The notes under the pieces: generated by a model | What the model was told of the DNA's origin: nothing | Seen by the model: only the letters and a program-made list of their open reading frames with translations | The model's database searches: none | Made by a program: the position numbers and the translations under genes | Source: Craspedostauros australis | Lineage: Eukaryota; Bacillariophyta; Bacillariophyceae; Mastogloiales; Achnanthaceae | Direction of reading: 5' to 3' | NCBI GenBank assembly: GCA_026770025.1 | Contig: JAMXDE010000028.1 | Coordinates: 124,001 to 188,000, forward strand | Length of the DNA: 64,000 nt | In this document: piece by piece, positions 1-9,251 of the stretch | Position numbering within the stretch: position 1 is the first letter of the stretch | Layout of the letters: each line of letters opens with the position of its first letter

Positions 1-1250
1 CCTCCCATCCAATGATTGTAGTCATTGATCATTCTTGGGATCCTGTTTGCAGCATTCCAGTCATCACCCCAGACAGTCTTCAGATGGTTCTTGTTTGTTG
101 TGGTCTGTTGTGGTTGATGTCAATTCTTTGCGACTGTCTCGTTTGCATAATGGACTGTACTCACCATGAGCACCACATTGTTGTCCACCCATCAAGTAAT
201 GACATACTTGTCACTCTCTGTCCAGATGTACAGAGAGTTGAAGCGATCATCTTCAATGTCCTTCATTTCCTTGGGAGGGAATCCACAACAATTCCTTGCA
301 GTTCCCACAATGCCCACTCCCATCTCCCTCAACTTCTCAATGACAATCTTTGTAGTGCATAGATTGTCCATGGCAACAACATGCTTGTCAGCAGGATTGA
401 GTTTGGCAAGCAGCTCTGCGACTGTGTTGTTGATCCTGGTGGTTTTGTCCAGGTGCCCCAGTGGCAGCACATGGAACATGAACCCTGAGGCTGAGCAGCA
501 AAGGGAATAGAATTTGTAGCCTTCCTTGATTGGCTTCTGCTGCATGTGATGCATCTGTGCAGATCTTCCCTTGAATTGAACCATCATCTCATCTATGGCG
601 CAAGCATAGCCAGGTTTCAGACACAGCCGCTTCGACACACTGTTGGTGTGGTTGAGAAGGGGCTGAACCTTGCCATACCACAACCGATCGGTCTGGAGCA
701 CTAGATAATACTTGGCGGATTGTTTCTGCTGTGATCGTGTGGATGCTCTTGCCTCCCTGCTTGGACTGTGGGGGCTACCAGCATGATGCTCCTCACCTTA
801 TGGTGAGAACCCTTCTGACACTCCTGATACATTCAGTTCCCAAGCTGAAACAAAGTCCATGGGGGCTCATGTCATCCTCAGCTTCTAGTGGTTCAGCTGC
901 AGTCTCCACCAACAATTCAGACACTTTGTCCAAGGTTGGCAATGCAGTGAAGTGCATAGGCTTCCATACCATTTCATATCTTGCTCTGGACATGTATGTC
1001 ATCAGTAGATGAGTTGGGACAGAGATCAAGGCAGCTCTCCAGTAGTCAATTTTGCTGGAGCTCAGAAGAATCCCATTTAGTACTACATGGCAAAGAAGAT
1101 GTACAGCTCAGGGACAGTTATGGCAGTTGCCATCAATTTGGTGTTGCAAAGATGGCTGTTGGTGTGGAATTGGGTCTTCTCCAGTAGTGAAACTGGAAAG
1201 AAGATTTCCAGGATAGTGTCAATGTTCATTTCCACATTGTGGATGGGCTG
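1..1250 (-). mobile_element. piggyBac-type transposase remnant (runs off left edge)
   Basis: The minus strand encodes pieces of a piggyBac (DDE_Tnp_1_7) transposase. The clearest piece, 192-701, has the first catalytic Asp in ACAIDEMMVQFKGR and the second in VVAMDNLCTTKIVIEKL. A second piece at 793-1029 carries MTYMSRARYEMVWKPMHF, the usual stretch before the catalytic core, in a different frame. A third near 1090-1200 carries ITVPELYIFFAM. Downstream of 192 the same frame continues as WVDNNVVLMVSTVH and DYNHWMGG to position 1, so the C-terminal end lies outside the window. At least two in-frame stops (one at 192-194) and one frame change show it is dead, unless some changes are introns. No terminal inverted repeats or TTAA duplication could be identified. 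Family assignment is firm; element limits are not. Confidence 0.8.
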
Positions 1251-2130
1251 GACGTGCAGTTGTGTGCACTCACAGGTAGTGGCACATACTGAAGTGCTGG
1301 CTTTGTCTCATGTTGATGTTGTATGTGGTTCCCTGGATGATGTTGAGATGCAGATGCAGCCCCTTGGGGAGCAGATGCAGCAGATGATTGTCATCTGCGC
1401 TTCTATCAATGGTTGATTGCAACAGAGATGGGCTGGCAAACTTGGGTGGGCTGCTTGCTGATGCTTGATCCAAACAGAGCTGGACCGGCACTGAATGAAA
1501 GATCTCTCCTGGCTGAGGCAAAGTGCCTTGCCATTGCTGATCAATCCATGTGGCAAATAGTTGGCTTGACCCATGTTGAGCAGTTGCATTTGATGCTCCT
1601 GTTGCTCGACCTGGAGGAAAGCGCTGTGCATTGTTGGCTCATGGAATTGGTGTGGTCAGATGGAGGAGTCTGCTGGGGTAGATTTGATGAGCTGTTGTAG
1701 GAAGACCACACATCCCTGTTGACACTACCCCATGGATTGGTGGGGCTGTTGGGTGGACCACTCTCCAAGAAATCACAGTAGGTGGGCATTGATGGCAGAT
1801 GTACTGTTCAATCATTGTTGTCGTTGTTCATTGGAGACATGAGAGACTTGTGGACAAATACAACGTATGAGTGATCAATGTCATATGCAAGCACCCTCTC
1901 TGCTTGGAATTGTGGAGGATTGGAAGCGGGATGCGATTCGGGTGTCGCTGTTGCTTCCTTGTGGGGACTGGAAGATCGAGGGTGCAGTGGTGGCTTGGTT
2001 GTGTGTTTTGGAGATGGAACCATGGTAGTATGGGTGCGGTGATCATGCAAGTATGATGATTTTTGTGAGTGCGATGAAATTGTGGGCTCCATGATTGATT
2101 GAGTTTGCAGAAGGTGCGATGTCACAAAGC
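1251..2130 (-). mobile_element. probable upstream part of the piggyBac element, decayed
   Basis: This stretch has the same CpG-poor base composition as the transposase remnant and none of the character of host genes further right. Short minus-strand frames at 1308-1631, 1541-1789 and 1808-2125 are Gln-, Ser- and His-rich and could be the unconserved N-terminal part of the transposase, but none matches a known domain. It is assigned to the element by composition and position only. Confidence 0.35.
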
Positions 2131-3986
2131 CAAGACAAAATGAAGATGAACATCACAAGTGATGATGTTGCCACACCCATACATGCTTGAAGGAAGGAGG
2201 TGATGAAGACGTAAAGGACATGAGAGGAGATGACAACCTTGGAAGAGGAAAGCAAGGAATTGCTGAAAGCGAAGTACAACAGCAGTTTCAGCGAGTGTGA
2301 TGTGGAAGAAACGGATTTGACGTTGCCAGCCTCACAGTTTGAGCCTTGCCGAACAGTTTCGCTTCAGTCCCATGGTGCAGAATTAAGTCACAAGTACTTC
2401 AGGCTTGAATAGCAATAAGATGGCAGTAAGAAACATTAAACTTAAACATATTCATTGGAAAGCTGTGCTCAACAGCTTTCTAAAGATGTAAAGAAAGTGG
2501 TATTGTTCACAGATGTTGTTGTCAAAAATGAAAAGAACTGAAACTGAAAACAAGAAATGATGTATTATATTGTCTAGGTCATGAACGGATAGTACAGCCT
2601 TGTCCTCACTTCAGGTCTATTTCCTGCCCACATGTTTGGACCTCCTCTCTGCTAGTCGTCGCCAACAGCCAGCATTGGCTTCTGTCTGTTGTTCATCTGT
2701 TCTCCTCTTGGCTTGTTGTTTTGGTGTCAATGAACCTGCACGCACTCGAATCACAACACAAGAAGCAACACGGAAAACAACACTTCCACCACCAATCTCT
2801 TTCTGCGCCATGCCAACAGCTCAGTAGATGACCATGTTGTCTCATGTCCATGGGAAGCAAAGCAGGTTTCGCAGGACTTTGTTTTTACAAACAATGCTAT
2901 AACAAGTGTTAAATCAAATTCTATTTTGCAGACCAAAGGAGAAGTCACTGTGCTCCATTCCACCATATTGTATTTTAATATATAATATCATGTTGTGTAG
3001 TATTCGCAAGTGTTGCTATTGTCGTGGACGTGGAAGTGGACATGTAGGGACGCCGCCACCATTGCCGTGCTCCATGACACAACACGAACAAAGGAGGCAA
3101 CCCCTCACCAAGCCAAATCCAAAACGACGCGAGGAATCAACGCGGCGCCGAATCTGCTAAAACATCGCCATCCACACCGTTCGATACCATTGCAGTCTGA
3201 CATCGACCGTCAATGACGTCATCATTTTCGTCCACGACGAGGACAAGTCAGCCAGGTATTTGTGTCGTAGAAGCTAGCTAAATATATCTAAGCCTATGCG
3301 ACAAGACGCTACACCGTTTGCTAATAAAGTAATGTTGTCCGATAAAAAATCGGCAGGATCGTACGATCGTACCCTGAATGGGGCCATACATGTGCACGCG
3401 ACCACCCCTCGGAACTCCTTCTCTGTGGCTTCACAAACACGGGAGGAGAATTGATGCCCGACCTCCCCCGGCTTTTTCCATCCCTGGCTGCGTGGTTTGG
3501 CGGGAGAGATGCGGCGAGAGCGCCGTGCTTGACTCTTCACAAGTCCTCTATGGCAGAGAGAGAGAGAGAGAAAGGGAAGCACGCGCCTGAGCAAGTCCGG
3601 ACATTGTGTCGGATCCAAGGATCCCATGGTGGATAGGCTGACCGATCGATTCATCCATGTCGGATCATGCCTTTGTCGCCCTTGGCTTCCACAGCGAGGG
3701 TTCTGGATTGCGCAACAACAGAAGCGTCCCTTGCATGTATCTACGACGCTTCGCTCGCGCTCTAAAATACTTTTGGTGGAGCGTGGTGAAATGTATCCGG
3801 AGAGTGCCTGAAGTTGTGCACAGCGAGGGATCAAAACGGCACACTCGACACCGAGAGTCCCTCATTCGCACGGCTGGCACACTGGTCCAACGGCTCTCCC
3901 ATCCATCCATCCCTCCGCTCAACCAAATCATCGTCGCCTCTCCGATTGGCACGCACGTGTACGTCATTCCTTGTATTCGTGTCTAG
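2131..3986. other. intergenic, no supported gene
   Basis: To about 2,980 the sequence is AT-richer and CpG-poor like the transposon to its left; from about 3,000 it becomes CpG-rich host DNA. TGACGTCA, a perfect CRE/bZIP palindrome, lies at 3214-3221. An (AG)n run lies at about 3555-3571. A 186-codon minus-strand frame (3274-3834) has no recognisable domain and a composition typical of chance frames. Confidence 0.5.
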
Positions 3987-5597
3987 TCAACACGAAAAAG
4001 CGGGATTCGCATCGGTACTGGCTGCAGATCCAAGGCGGCAGCTTCTGTTGCTGTTCTTGCTGTTTTCTGTCGATGGCGTGAGATCAGAAGCAGCAAGAGC
4101 AAAAGCAGATGCCAAGCGATCATACTCCCGGACAATGCGGATGCGCTGAAAGTCGTCGACGGTCTCAGTGAACTGTTGATCCTTGCTTGTCAAGACCGTT
4201 TTCCGCCACACAGTCGCATCGCCGTCGTCATCGGCATTGCCATCGCTGTGATGTCCGTTGCTTGGTGGAAACGCAGCTTCCGACACCATCTCGCTTTGCT
4301 GGTCCATTTGTTTCTCTCCGATTGTTCGCGGGTGCCGGACACATGTGGAAACATCCATCTCATCATCTGTGCCAAGAACAACATCTTGATCCATTGACCC
4401 TCCATCCTTGTTGTTGTCACAGGTGCGATTGCTCACGCCACCCATCTGCACTTTCGCCAGCGAGGTGGGCTGGTACAACGGATGACCTACGTGATAGCGT
4501 TGGTACTCCTCCAGATCTTTGGAGACATGCTGCAGCTGTCGGGAAAGCAACCACGCAGCACGGCACTGATTCTCGACGAGCGTATCCACGCCATCTTTCG
4601 TCTCATGATAAAGCGACTTGAGCACTCTGCGCGCAGCCTTGAAGCGGCCGAGGAAGATGAGATTGTGAGCCTCGTTGATGGTGCATGCGCGTGCCATCTC
4701 GGTCTGCCCCAGCAGCTGTGCAAGCCACCGCTGATACCGTGCAAGGCGGAGACTCACGGTCAAACGGCGGCAGAAGAAGTAACCCCCGCCAAGGGTCGCC
4801 GTCCAGGCGGACAAGGTCTTCAACTTGAGCAGCATGTGTTCCATGCGGATCAGCGCCGAAATGAAGGTGGTGTCAAGCGTCGGGATGTGGGATGGATACA
4901 GAATGATCCCTACCGATCTGTCTTCGCCATGCGTGTCAGCTCGCTGGATAGTCATTTCCAACTGATCCGAAACCACCATTGTCGCATTGCGCGTGTTTGG
5001 GTCGCTCCAAGTTTGTGAATGCCTCGTTCTCGCACGATGGCTTGCATTCAGCGTGAAATGATACCTGCGTTGCTTCCACAGGTTGTCCAGTGCAGGTATA
5101 TTTATGCAGGCATCTTTGTTGGGATCATCCTCCGTCCGATGCTGGTGTACTCTGCTTTGTTGCTTGCCTTCGCGCTCCATCCACATCTGCTGCAGCAATC
5201 GGTTCGCCAGCCTCCTTGTCGACGTTGCTGACGACGATGGGTGCGATGATGATTCCACATTGGTGGGTTTCCGTTGATGGATGTCATCGTGCTGGAGCAG
5301 GATCGGGACCAAGACCCTCCACAGTGCACCTGAACGAAAGCAAACAAGGTGATACCATTCGTCGATGCCATCATCATTGCTGCTCCGCGTTGCGGCACCA
5401 GCGCCACCTTCCTGATCTGCTCCCGCGTGTGCTTCTCCGTCGGCGGGTCTTCCTCCTTCCTCGCGCAGCATGCTCATACCCAAGCTGCTCAACGCAGAGG
5501 TGTGAGATGGAACGAAGATCGTCAACCGTATCGTCGTCATCATCGTCGTCATTGAAGTCGGTGTGGATTTCGGCGTGGATTTCATATTCATATTCAT
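3987..5597 (-). CDS. unrecognised conserved-looking protein, 5' end uncertain
   Basis: A frame of nearly 600 codons ends at 3987. The first in-frame ATG is at 5597; the frame is open further up to 5771 but without an ATG. The most protein-like part, about 4480-4920, contains GGGYFFCRRL and then a helical hairpin-rich stretch (MARACTINEAHNLIFLGRFK) that resembles TPR-type helices. Around it are acidic and Ser/Asp-rich low-complexity segments. No catalytic motif or known family is recognised. A strong acceptor-like tract (TTTGCTTTCGTTCAG) lies near 5,330 on the coding strand, and another minus frame upstream (about 5374-5868) is also open, so the first exon may be in that frame. It is divergently placed to the cyclin gene, about 0.5-0.7 kb away. 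Confidence 0.6.
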   Translation of the reverse strand: MNMNMKSTPKSTPTSMTTMMTTIRLTIFVPSHTSALSSLGMSMLREEGGRPADGEAHAGADQEGGAGAATRSSNDDGIDEWYHLVCFRSGALWRVLVPILLQHDDIHQRKPTNVESSSHPSSSATSTRRLANRLLQQMWMEREGKQQSRVHQHRTEDDPNKDACINIPALDNLWKQRRYHFTLNASHRARTRHSQTWSDPNTRNATMVVSDQLEMTIQRADTHGEDRSVGIILYPSHIPTLDTTFISALIRMEHMLLKLKTLSAWTATLGGGYFFCRRLTVSLRLARYQRWLAQLLGQTEMARACTINEAHNLIFLGRFKAARRVLKSLYHETKDGVDTLVENQCRAAWLLSRQLQHVSKDLEEYQRYHVGHPLYQPTSLAKVQMGGVSNRTCDNNKDGGSMDQDVVLGTDDEMDVSTCVRHPRTIGEKQMDQQSEMVSEAAFPPSNGHHSDGNADDDGDATVWRKTVLTSKDQQFTETVDDFQRIRIVREYDRLASAFALAASDLTPSTENSKNSNRSCRLGSAASTDANPAFSC

Positions 5598-6267
5598 GTT
5601 CTTTCCCTTCTTGATGCCTTCCACACTCAAGGGCTTTTCCTTCCCTTTCGACTCGCACGGCGCAGTCTCCTGGTCCCAATACCAATCGAGAGATGGCTTG
5701 TCCTTGACCGGGGTGGCTGCGAACGATGGGAGACCTGTGGCTCGTATCGTATCGATGCCCGCAGAGTGCAAGGAGAGGAATGCTGCGGTGCTCCGCTCTG
5801 TGTTGCATTTTGTGGCAGGTTTTCCACACGTTTCTTGTTCGTGACATGTTTTTTGCGCGCAAACTCAAACAGAATCGTTTCCTTTGTCATCCTGTCTGTT
5901 CGTCGTCAGTGTGGGCGAAGAAGCGCGACGATTGACTCCTTCGAATAAACCTTTCCAAACACCAACACCAACGACGACAACAGCAACACGAAACCGTCGC
6001 CAAGAATTGCTTGACCATGGCCAACATCGTGTGTCAACCGAACGGAGACGCAGCGTCGGTGGGAAGAACAACAGAAGAGTCGCCATCCTTCTTCATCACT
6101 CATACCAATAGCCATAGCAACAGCAATACCAATAGTCTGCGTCCAACAAAGGCACCGTGAAGATCCAATCACAAGCGTCACCGAAGCAAAGACCAAAGAC
6201 CAACAGCAACAACAACAGTAGCAGCAACAACAACAACAATAGACACAGACAGACACAGACAGACACC

Positions 6268-7359
6268 ATGGCATCCTCTGCCGTCGCAGCCTCATCCGCC
6301 TCGAGCACACATTTCGACATCTCGCAGCTGCCGTCGCTGGTGAAGGACGGCATGTCCGCGGAGGAGGAGGCGATGAAGCGCCGCAAGACATGCCGCTTCA
6401 TGGAGGAGGCCGGTCGTCTGATGAGCCTGCCTCGCATGGCTGTTTCCACGGCCATGGTCTTCTTCCACCGCTTCTACGCCAAGCACTCCTTCAACGAGCA
6501 CGATCGATTCGAGGTCGCTGTTGCCTGCCTCGTGCTTGCCGCCAAGACGGAGGAATCCCCCAAGAAGCTCAACACGGTCATCCTGGAGTGCCACAAGCTC
6601 AAGACCCGCGCCATGCAGGCCTCCAGGGGCGCCAGTCCTGGTCTCACGCCCACCAACACTTCCGGTTCTTCGTCGTCCGGCATTCTGGAGACCGACGGCG
6701 AGGAATTCGCGAAGCTCAAGGAACGCATCCTGCTGCTGGAGCGCGTCATCTTGCACACCATCGGCTTCGAGCTCTCCATCCAGCACCCCTACAAGTTCCT
6801 CGTGGACCAGATCCGCAGGATGACTCAGAAACGCCAGATCCAGTACAAAACGCCACCGCCAAGCAAAGACAGCAGCAGCGCATCGCAGGCGACCTCAAAG
6901 CTCACGAATCACATGGTGCAGTGCGGCATGAGCTTCGCCAACGACTCCATGCACACATCCCTCTGCCTGCAGTTCGGACCCAGCGACATTGCCACAGCCT
7001 GCACGTACCTCGCGGCCCAGTTCGCCAAGGTGGTTCCGACGGCGACAGCCGCGGCCCCAGGAGCGACAGCTTCGGAGGCATGGATCACGATCCTGGCCAA
7101 TCCTGACGTCGAAGTCATGGGGAGCATATGCTATCAGATCATGGACTTGATATCGGAACGCAAGACCGCCGACAAGGACGCCTTCGCCAGGATCCGGGCG
7201 CAGCTCGAGCTGCTCAAGAAGACGGTCGGCAGTGGCAGCGGTAGTGGTGGCGGTAGCAGCAGATCGGGCAACCCGTCACCGAAACGATCGCCTCCGCCGC
7301 CGGGACCACCGCCACCGGGTGGTCCATCCGCCGATTCCAAGCGCCAGCGCATAAATTAA
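6268..7359 (+). CDS. transcriptional cyclin (cyclin T/K/L-like)
   Basis: The 363-aa product is a cyclin of the T/K/L group, partners of CDK9/CDK12-type kinases that phosphorylate RNA polymerase II. After a short Ala/Ser leader, cyclin box 1 begins around residue 35 (KRRKTCRFMEEAGR, then MAVSTAMVFFHRFY and VAVACLVLAAKTEE). A second box follows the ERILLLERVILHTIGFEL segment and includes DIATACTYLAAQFAK. A Gly/Ser/Pro-rich linker separates the start of the box from its end, and the C-terminus is Gly-Ser and Pro-rich, ending in a basic KRQRIN tail. ATG 6268 is used because the 37 codons upstream lack an ATG and lie in CAA/CAG-rich leader DNA. Single exon. Group assignment is by motif; T, K and L were not separated. 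Confidence 0.85.
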   Translation: MASSAVAASSASSTHFDISQLPSLVKDGMSAEEEAMKRRKTCRFMEEAGRLMSLPRMAVSTAMVFFHRFYAKHSFNEHDRFEVAVACLVLAAKTEESPKKLNTVILECHKLKTRAMQASRGASPGLTPTNTSGSSSSGILETDGEEFAKLKERILLLERVILHTIGFELSIQHPYKFLVDQIRRMTQKRQIQYKTPPPSKDSSSASQATSKLTNHMVQCGMSFANDSMHTSLCLQFGPSDIATACTYLAAQFAKVVPTATAAAPGATASEAWITILANPDVEVMGSICYQIMDLISERKTADKDAFARIRAQLELLKKTVGSGSGSGGGSSRSGNPSPKRSPPPPGPPPPGGPSADSKRQRIN

Positions 7360-7761
7360 GGTTGATAGAGTACCCTTTACGCGTAGCATATAAGTAGGGC
7401 GTGCCACTACTATAGCATGAGTACCATATCTACGAGTATCAATGCTGTCTCAAGCATCCTCTGGCCTATTTTTCAGATCAAACGTGTGCCAACTGAATTC
7501 GCGCCCGTAGACTTTCAGACCCGCAATGCCAGCGATGCCATTCGTGATGTGTACGCGTACGTATGAGCGCGCCTTTGCCATCACGTTCTTGTTGGTGGAT
7601 TCGTTGTTGGTCCATTGGGACAGAACAAATGAACGGATGGGTAGCAATACACAAGGGTACCCAAGCAATAGGATAACCCATACTCTACTCCACTCATACT
7701 CACACTCACACTCGGCTCCAACCCCAGCTTCAGCTCGACAACTATAATAACAAGCTCGCTC
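7360..7761. other. intergenic between cyclin and HAD genes
   Basis: No gene is seen. GAGTAC occurs at about 7368 and 7419. The stretch 7680-7720 is a CTCATACTCACACTC-type pyrimidine-rich repeat just upstream of the HAD gene, possibly its 5' leader. Confidence 0.4.
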
Positions 7762-7889
7762 ATGCGCATCGTGAGCTTGCTCGCTCCATCCGTATCCGTC
7801 ATTGCTATTCTCGGCTGCGACTCTTTCCAAGTCCATCGAATCTTCTCGACAAGGCCGTCAAAGACATCAGCATCGTCAGCAACAACAAT

Positions 7890-7926
<37 letters not shown>

Positions 7927-8784
7927 CTCCTACATTCTGCAACAGCTCGTGAGAACCCGTCAATACAACAGCAGCTACAATCACAGCTACAACGACAGCA
8001 ACAAGAAGAGATGACAGCCGGAACAAAAGCCTGCGGTGGCACCAGCGACCACCCCACTGTGACGGAGGGATTCGATGGAATTCTCTTCGACATTGATGGC
8101 ACGTTGGTCAATTCCGACCCGCTGCACTTCCGCGTCTTCCAGGAGCTCCTGCTGAAGCAGGATGGATTTCACAACAACCAACCCATCGACGAGGCCTACT
8201 TTCGCAAGAACATCGCGGGACGGCAAAATCAGCTCATCATGAAGGACCTTTTTCCGGAGTGGACGGTGGAGCAGCGCGTCGCATGGTCCGACCACAAGGA
8301 GCAACGATTCCGGGAGATCGCGACGGCGTCCACCTTCCTCAAGGACAACGCCATGAAAGGTCTGGACAAGATCAAGGCCTGGATCGAGGAACGCAACCTC
8401 CCTCACGCGGCGGTCACCAACGCACCGCGATTGAATGCCGTTGCCATGCTCGAGGGGATCGGCTGCACCGCCTTCTTCCCAACCTTGATCATCGGCGACG
8501 AATGCGAACATGCCAAGCCGCATCCCTGTCCCTACCTCACGGGAAGCGACCGCATCAAGGTTGCGGCGCAACGATGCATCGTCTTTGAGGATTCGCCGTC
8601 GGGCGCGAGGGCCGGAGTTGCTGCTGGCGCGTACGTGATCGGGGTGCTGTCGGGTCAGGAAGAATCGACCCTCATGGAGGCGGGATGCGCCATGACGATT
8701 CGGGATTACGAGGATCCCAAGTTGTGGGATCACTTGAAGTCGCTGGAGGTCGCATCTTCTTCCGCACCATCTCAGGAAAAGTGA
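7762..8784 (+). CDS. HAD-superfamily phosphatase (beta-phosphoglucomutase/CbbY-like)
   Basis: The 340-aa product is a haloacid dehalogenase-type hydrolase acting on a phosphorylated small molecule; substrate unknown. All four HAD motifs are present: motif I DIDGTLVNSD (Asp nucleophile at about residue 110), motif II as AVTNAPR, motif III Lys in HAKPHPCPY, and motif IV FEDSPSGARAG. The cap-1 helical insertion after motif I places it in the CbbY/pgmB group. The N-terminus (MRIVSLLAPSVSVIAILG) resembles a signal peptide followed by CDS-FQVHR, a weak plastid-type site. A poly-Ala run encoded by a pure GCA tract and a Gln-rich stretch follow. An internal ATG at 8011 would give a presequence-free form, so targeting is uncertain. 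It is tail-to-tail with the divergent GPI gene. Confidence 0.85.
7890..7924 (+). repeat. (GCA)n microsatellite coding poly-Ala
   Basis: About eleven uninterrupted GCA/CAG units inside the presequence of the HAD gene, read as alanine. Pure triplet tracts of this kind often vary in length between alleles. Confidence 0.9.
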
Positions 8785-9251
8785 TGATCGGCCCCCTGGA
8801 TTGGATTGGTTGGTTGGTTTTCTGAGACTGGTGGCTACGAGTACTCTCGTATAATCGAATACACACGACCTTCTTGATGTAATCCTGTGTCATGTGATAC
8901 GATTTGCACCGCGCAATCTGGATTCTGCTCTGCTCGTATGCCCTCTCTCCCGTTCCAATTCGGTTCGATTCACACGTACGCTGGACTCAACTACATATAG
9001 TACAGTACCATACATCATCATCAACATGCATAGAGCACCCGTACGACCAGTCCAACCGTAAATCGTACTTGATCAATAGTCTACAGTTGCTCTGTAAAGA
9101 GTAGTGCTATCTCTGTCTCTGTCTTTGTATTTGGCAGCGCCGGAGCATGCAGTATGCATAAAGACACACAGGCACACATACATACAGACGCAGTCACGAT
9201 GAAGGAACAAGGGAAACAAGGATGGATGCTCGGCTTGGGTCATGTTCGCTG
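8785..9251. other. intergenic, tail-to-tail region
   Basis: No gene is seen between the converging HAD and GPI-like genes. GAGTACTC is at about 8839. A GGTTCGATTC box near 8963 has no pairing arms and is not a tRNA. Confidence 0.4.

Noticed and set aside
6157-6267. Upstream start for the cyclin
   Set aside because: The upstream codons begin with GTG, not ATG, and encode only Asn/Gln runs.
8955-8975. GGTTCGATTC resembling a Pol III B box
   Set aside because: No flanking T-stem or acceptor pairing, so not a tRNA gene.
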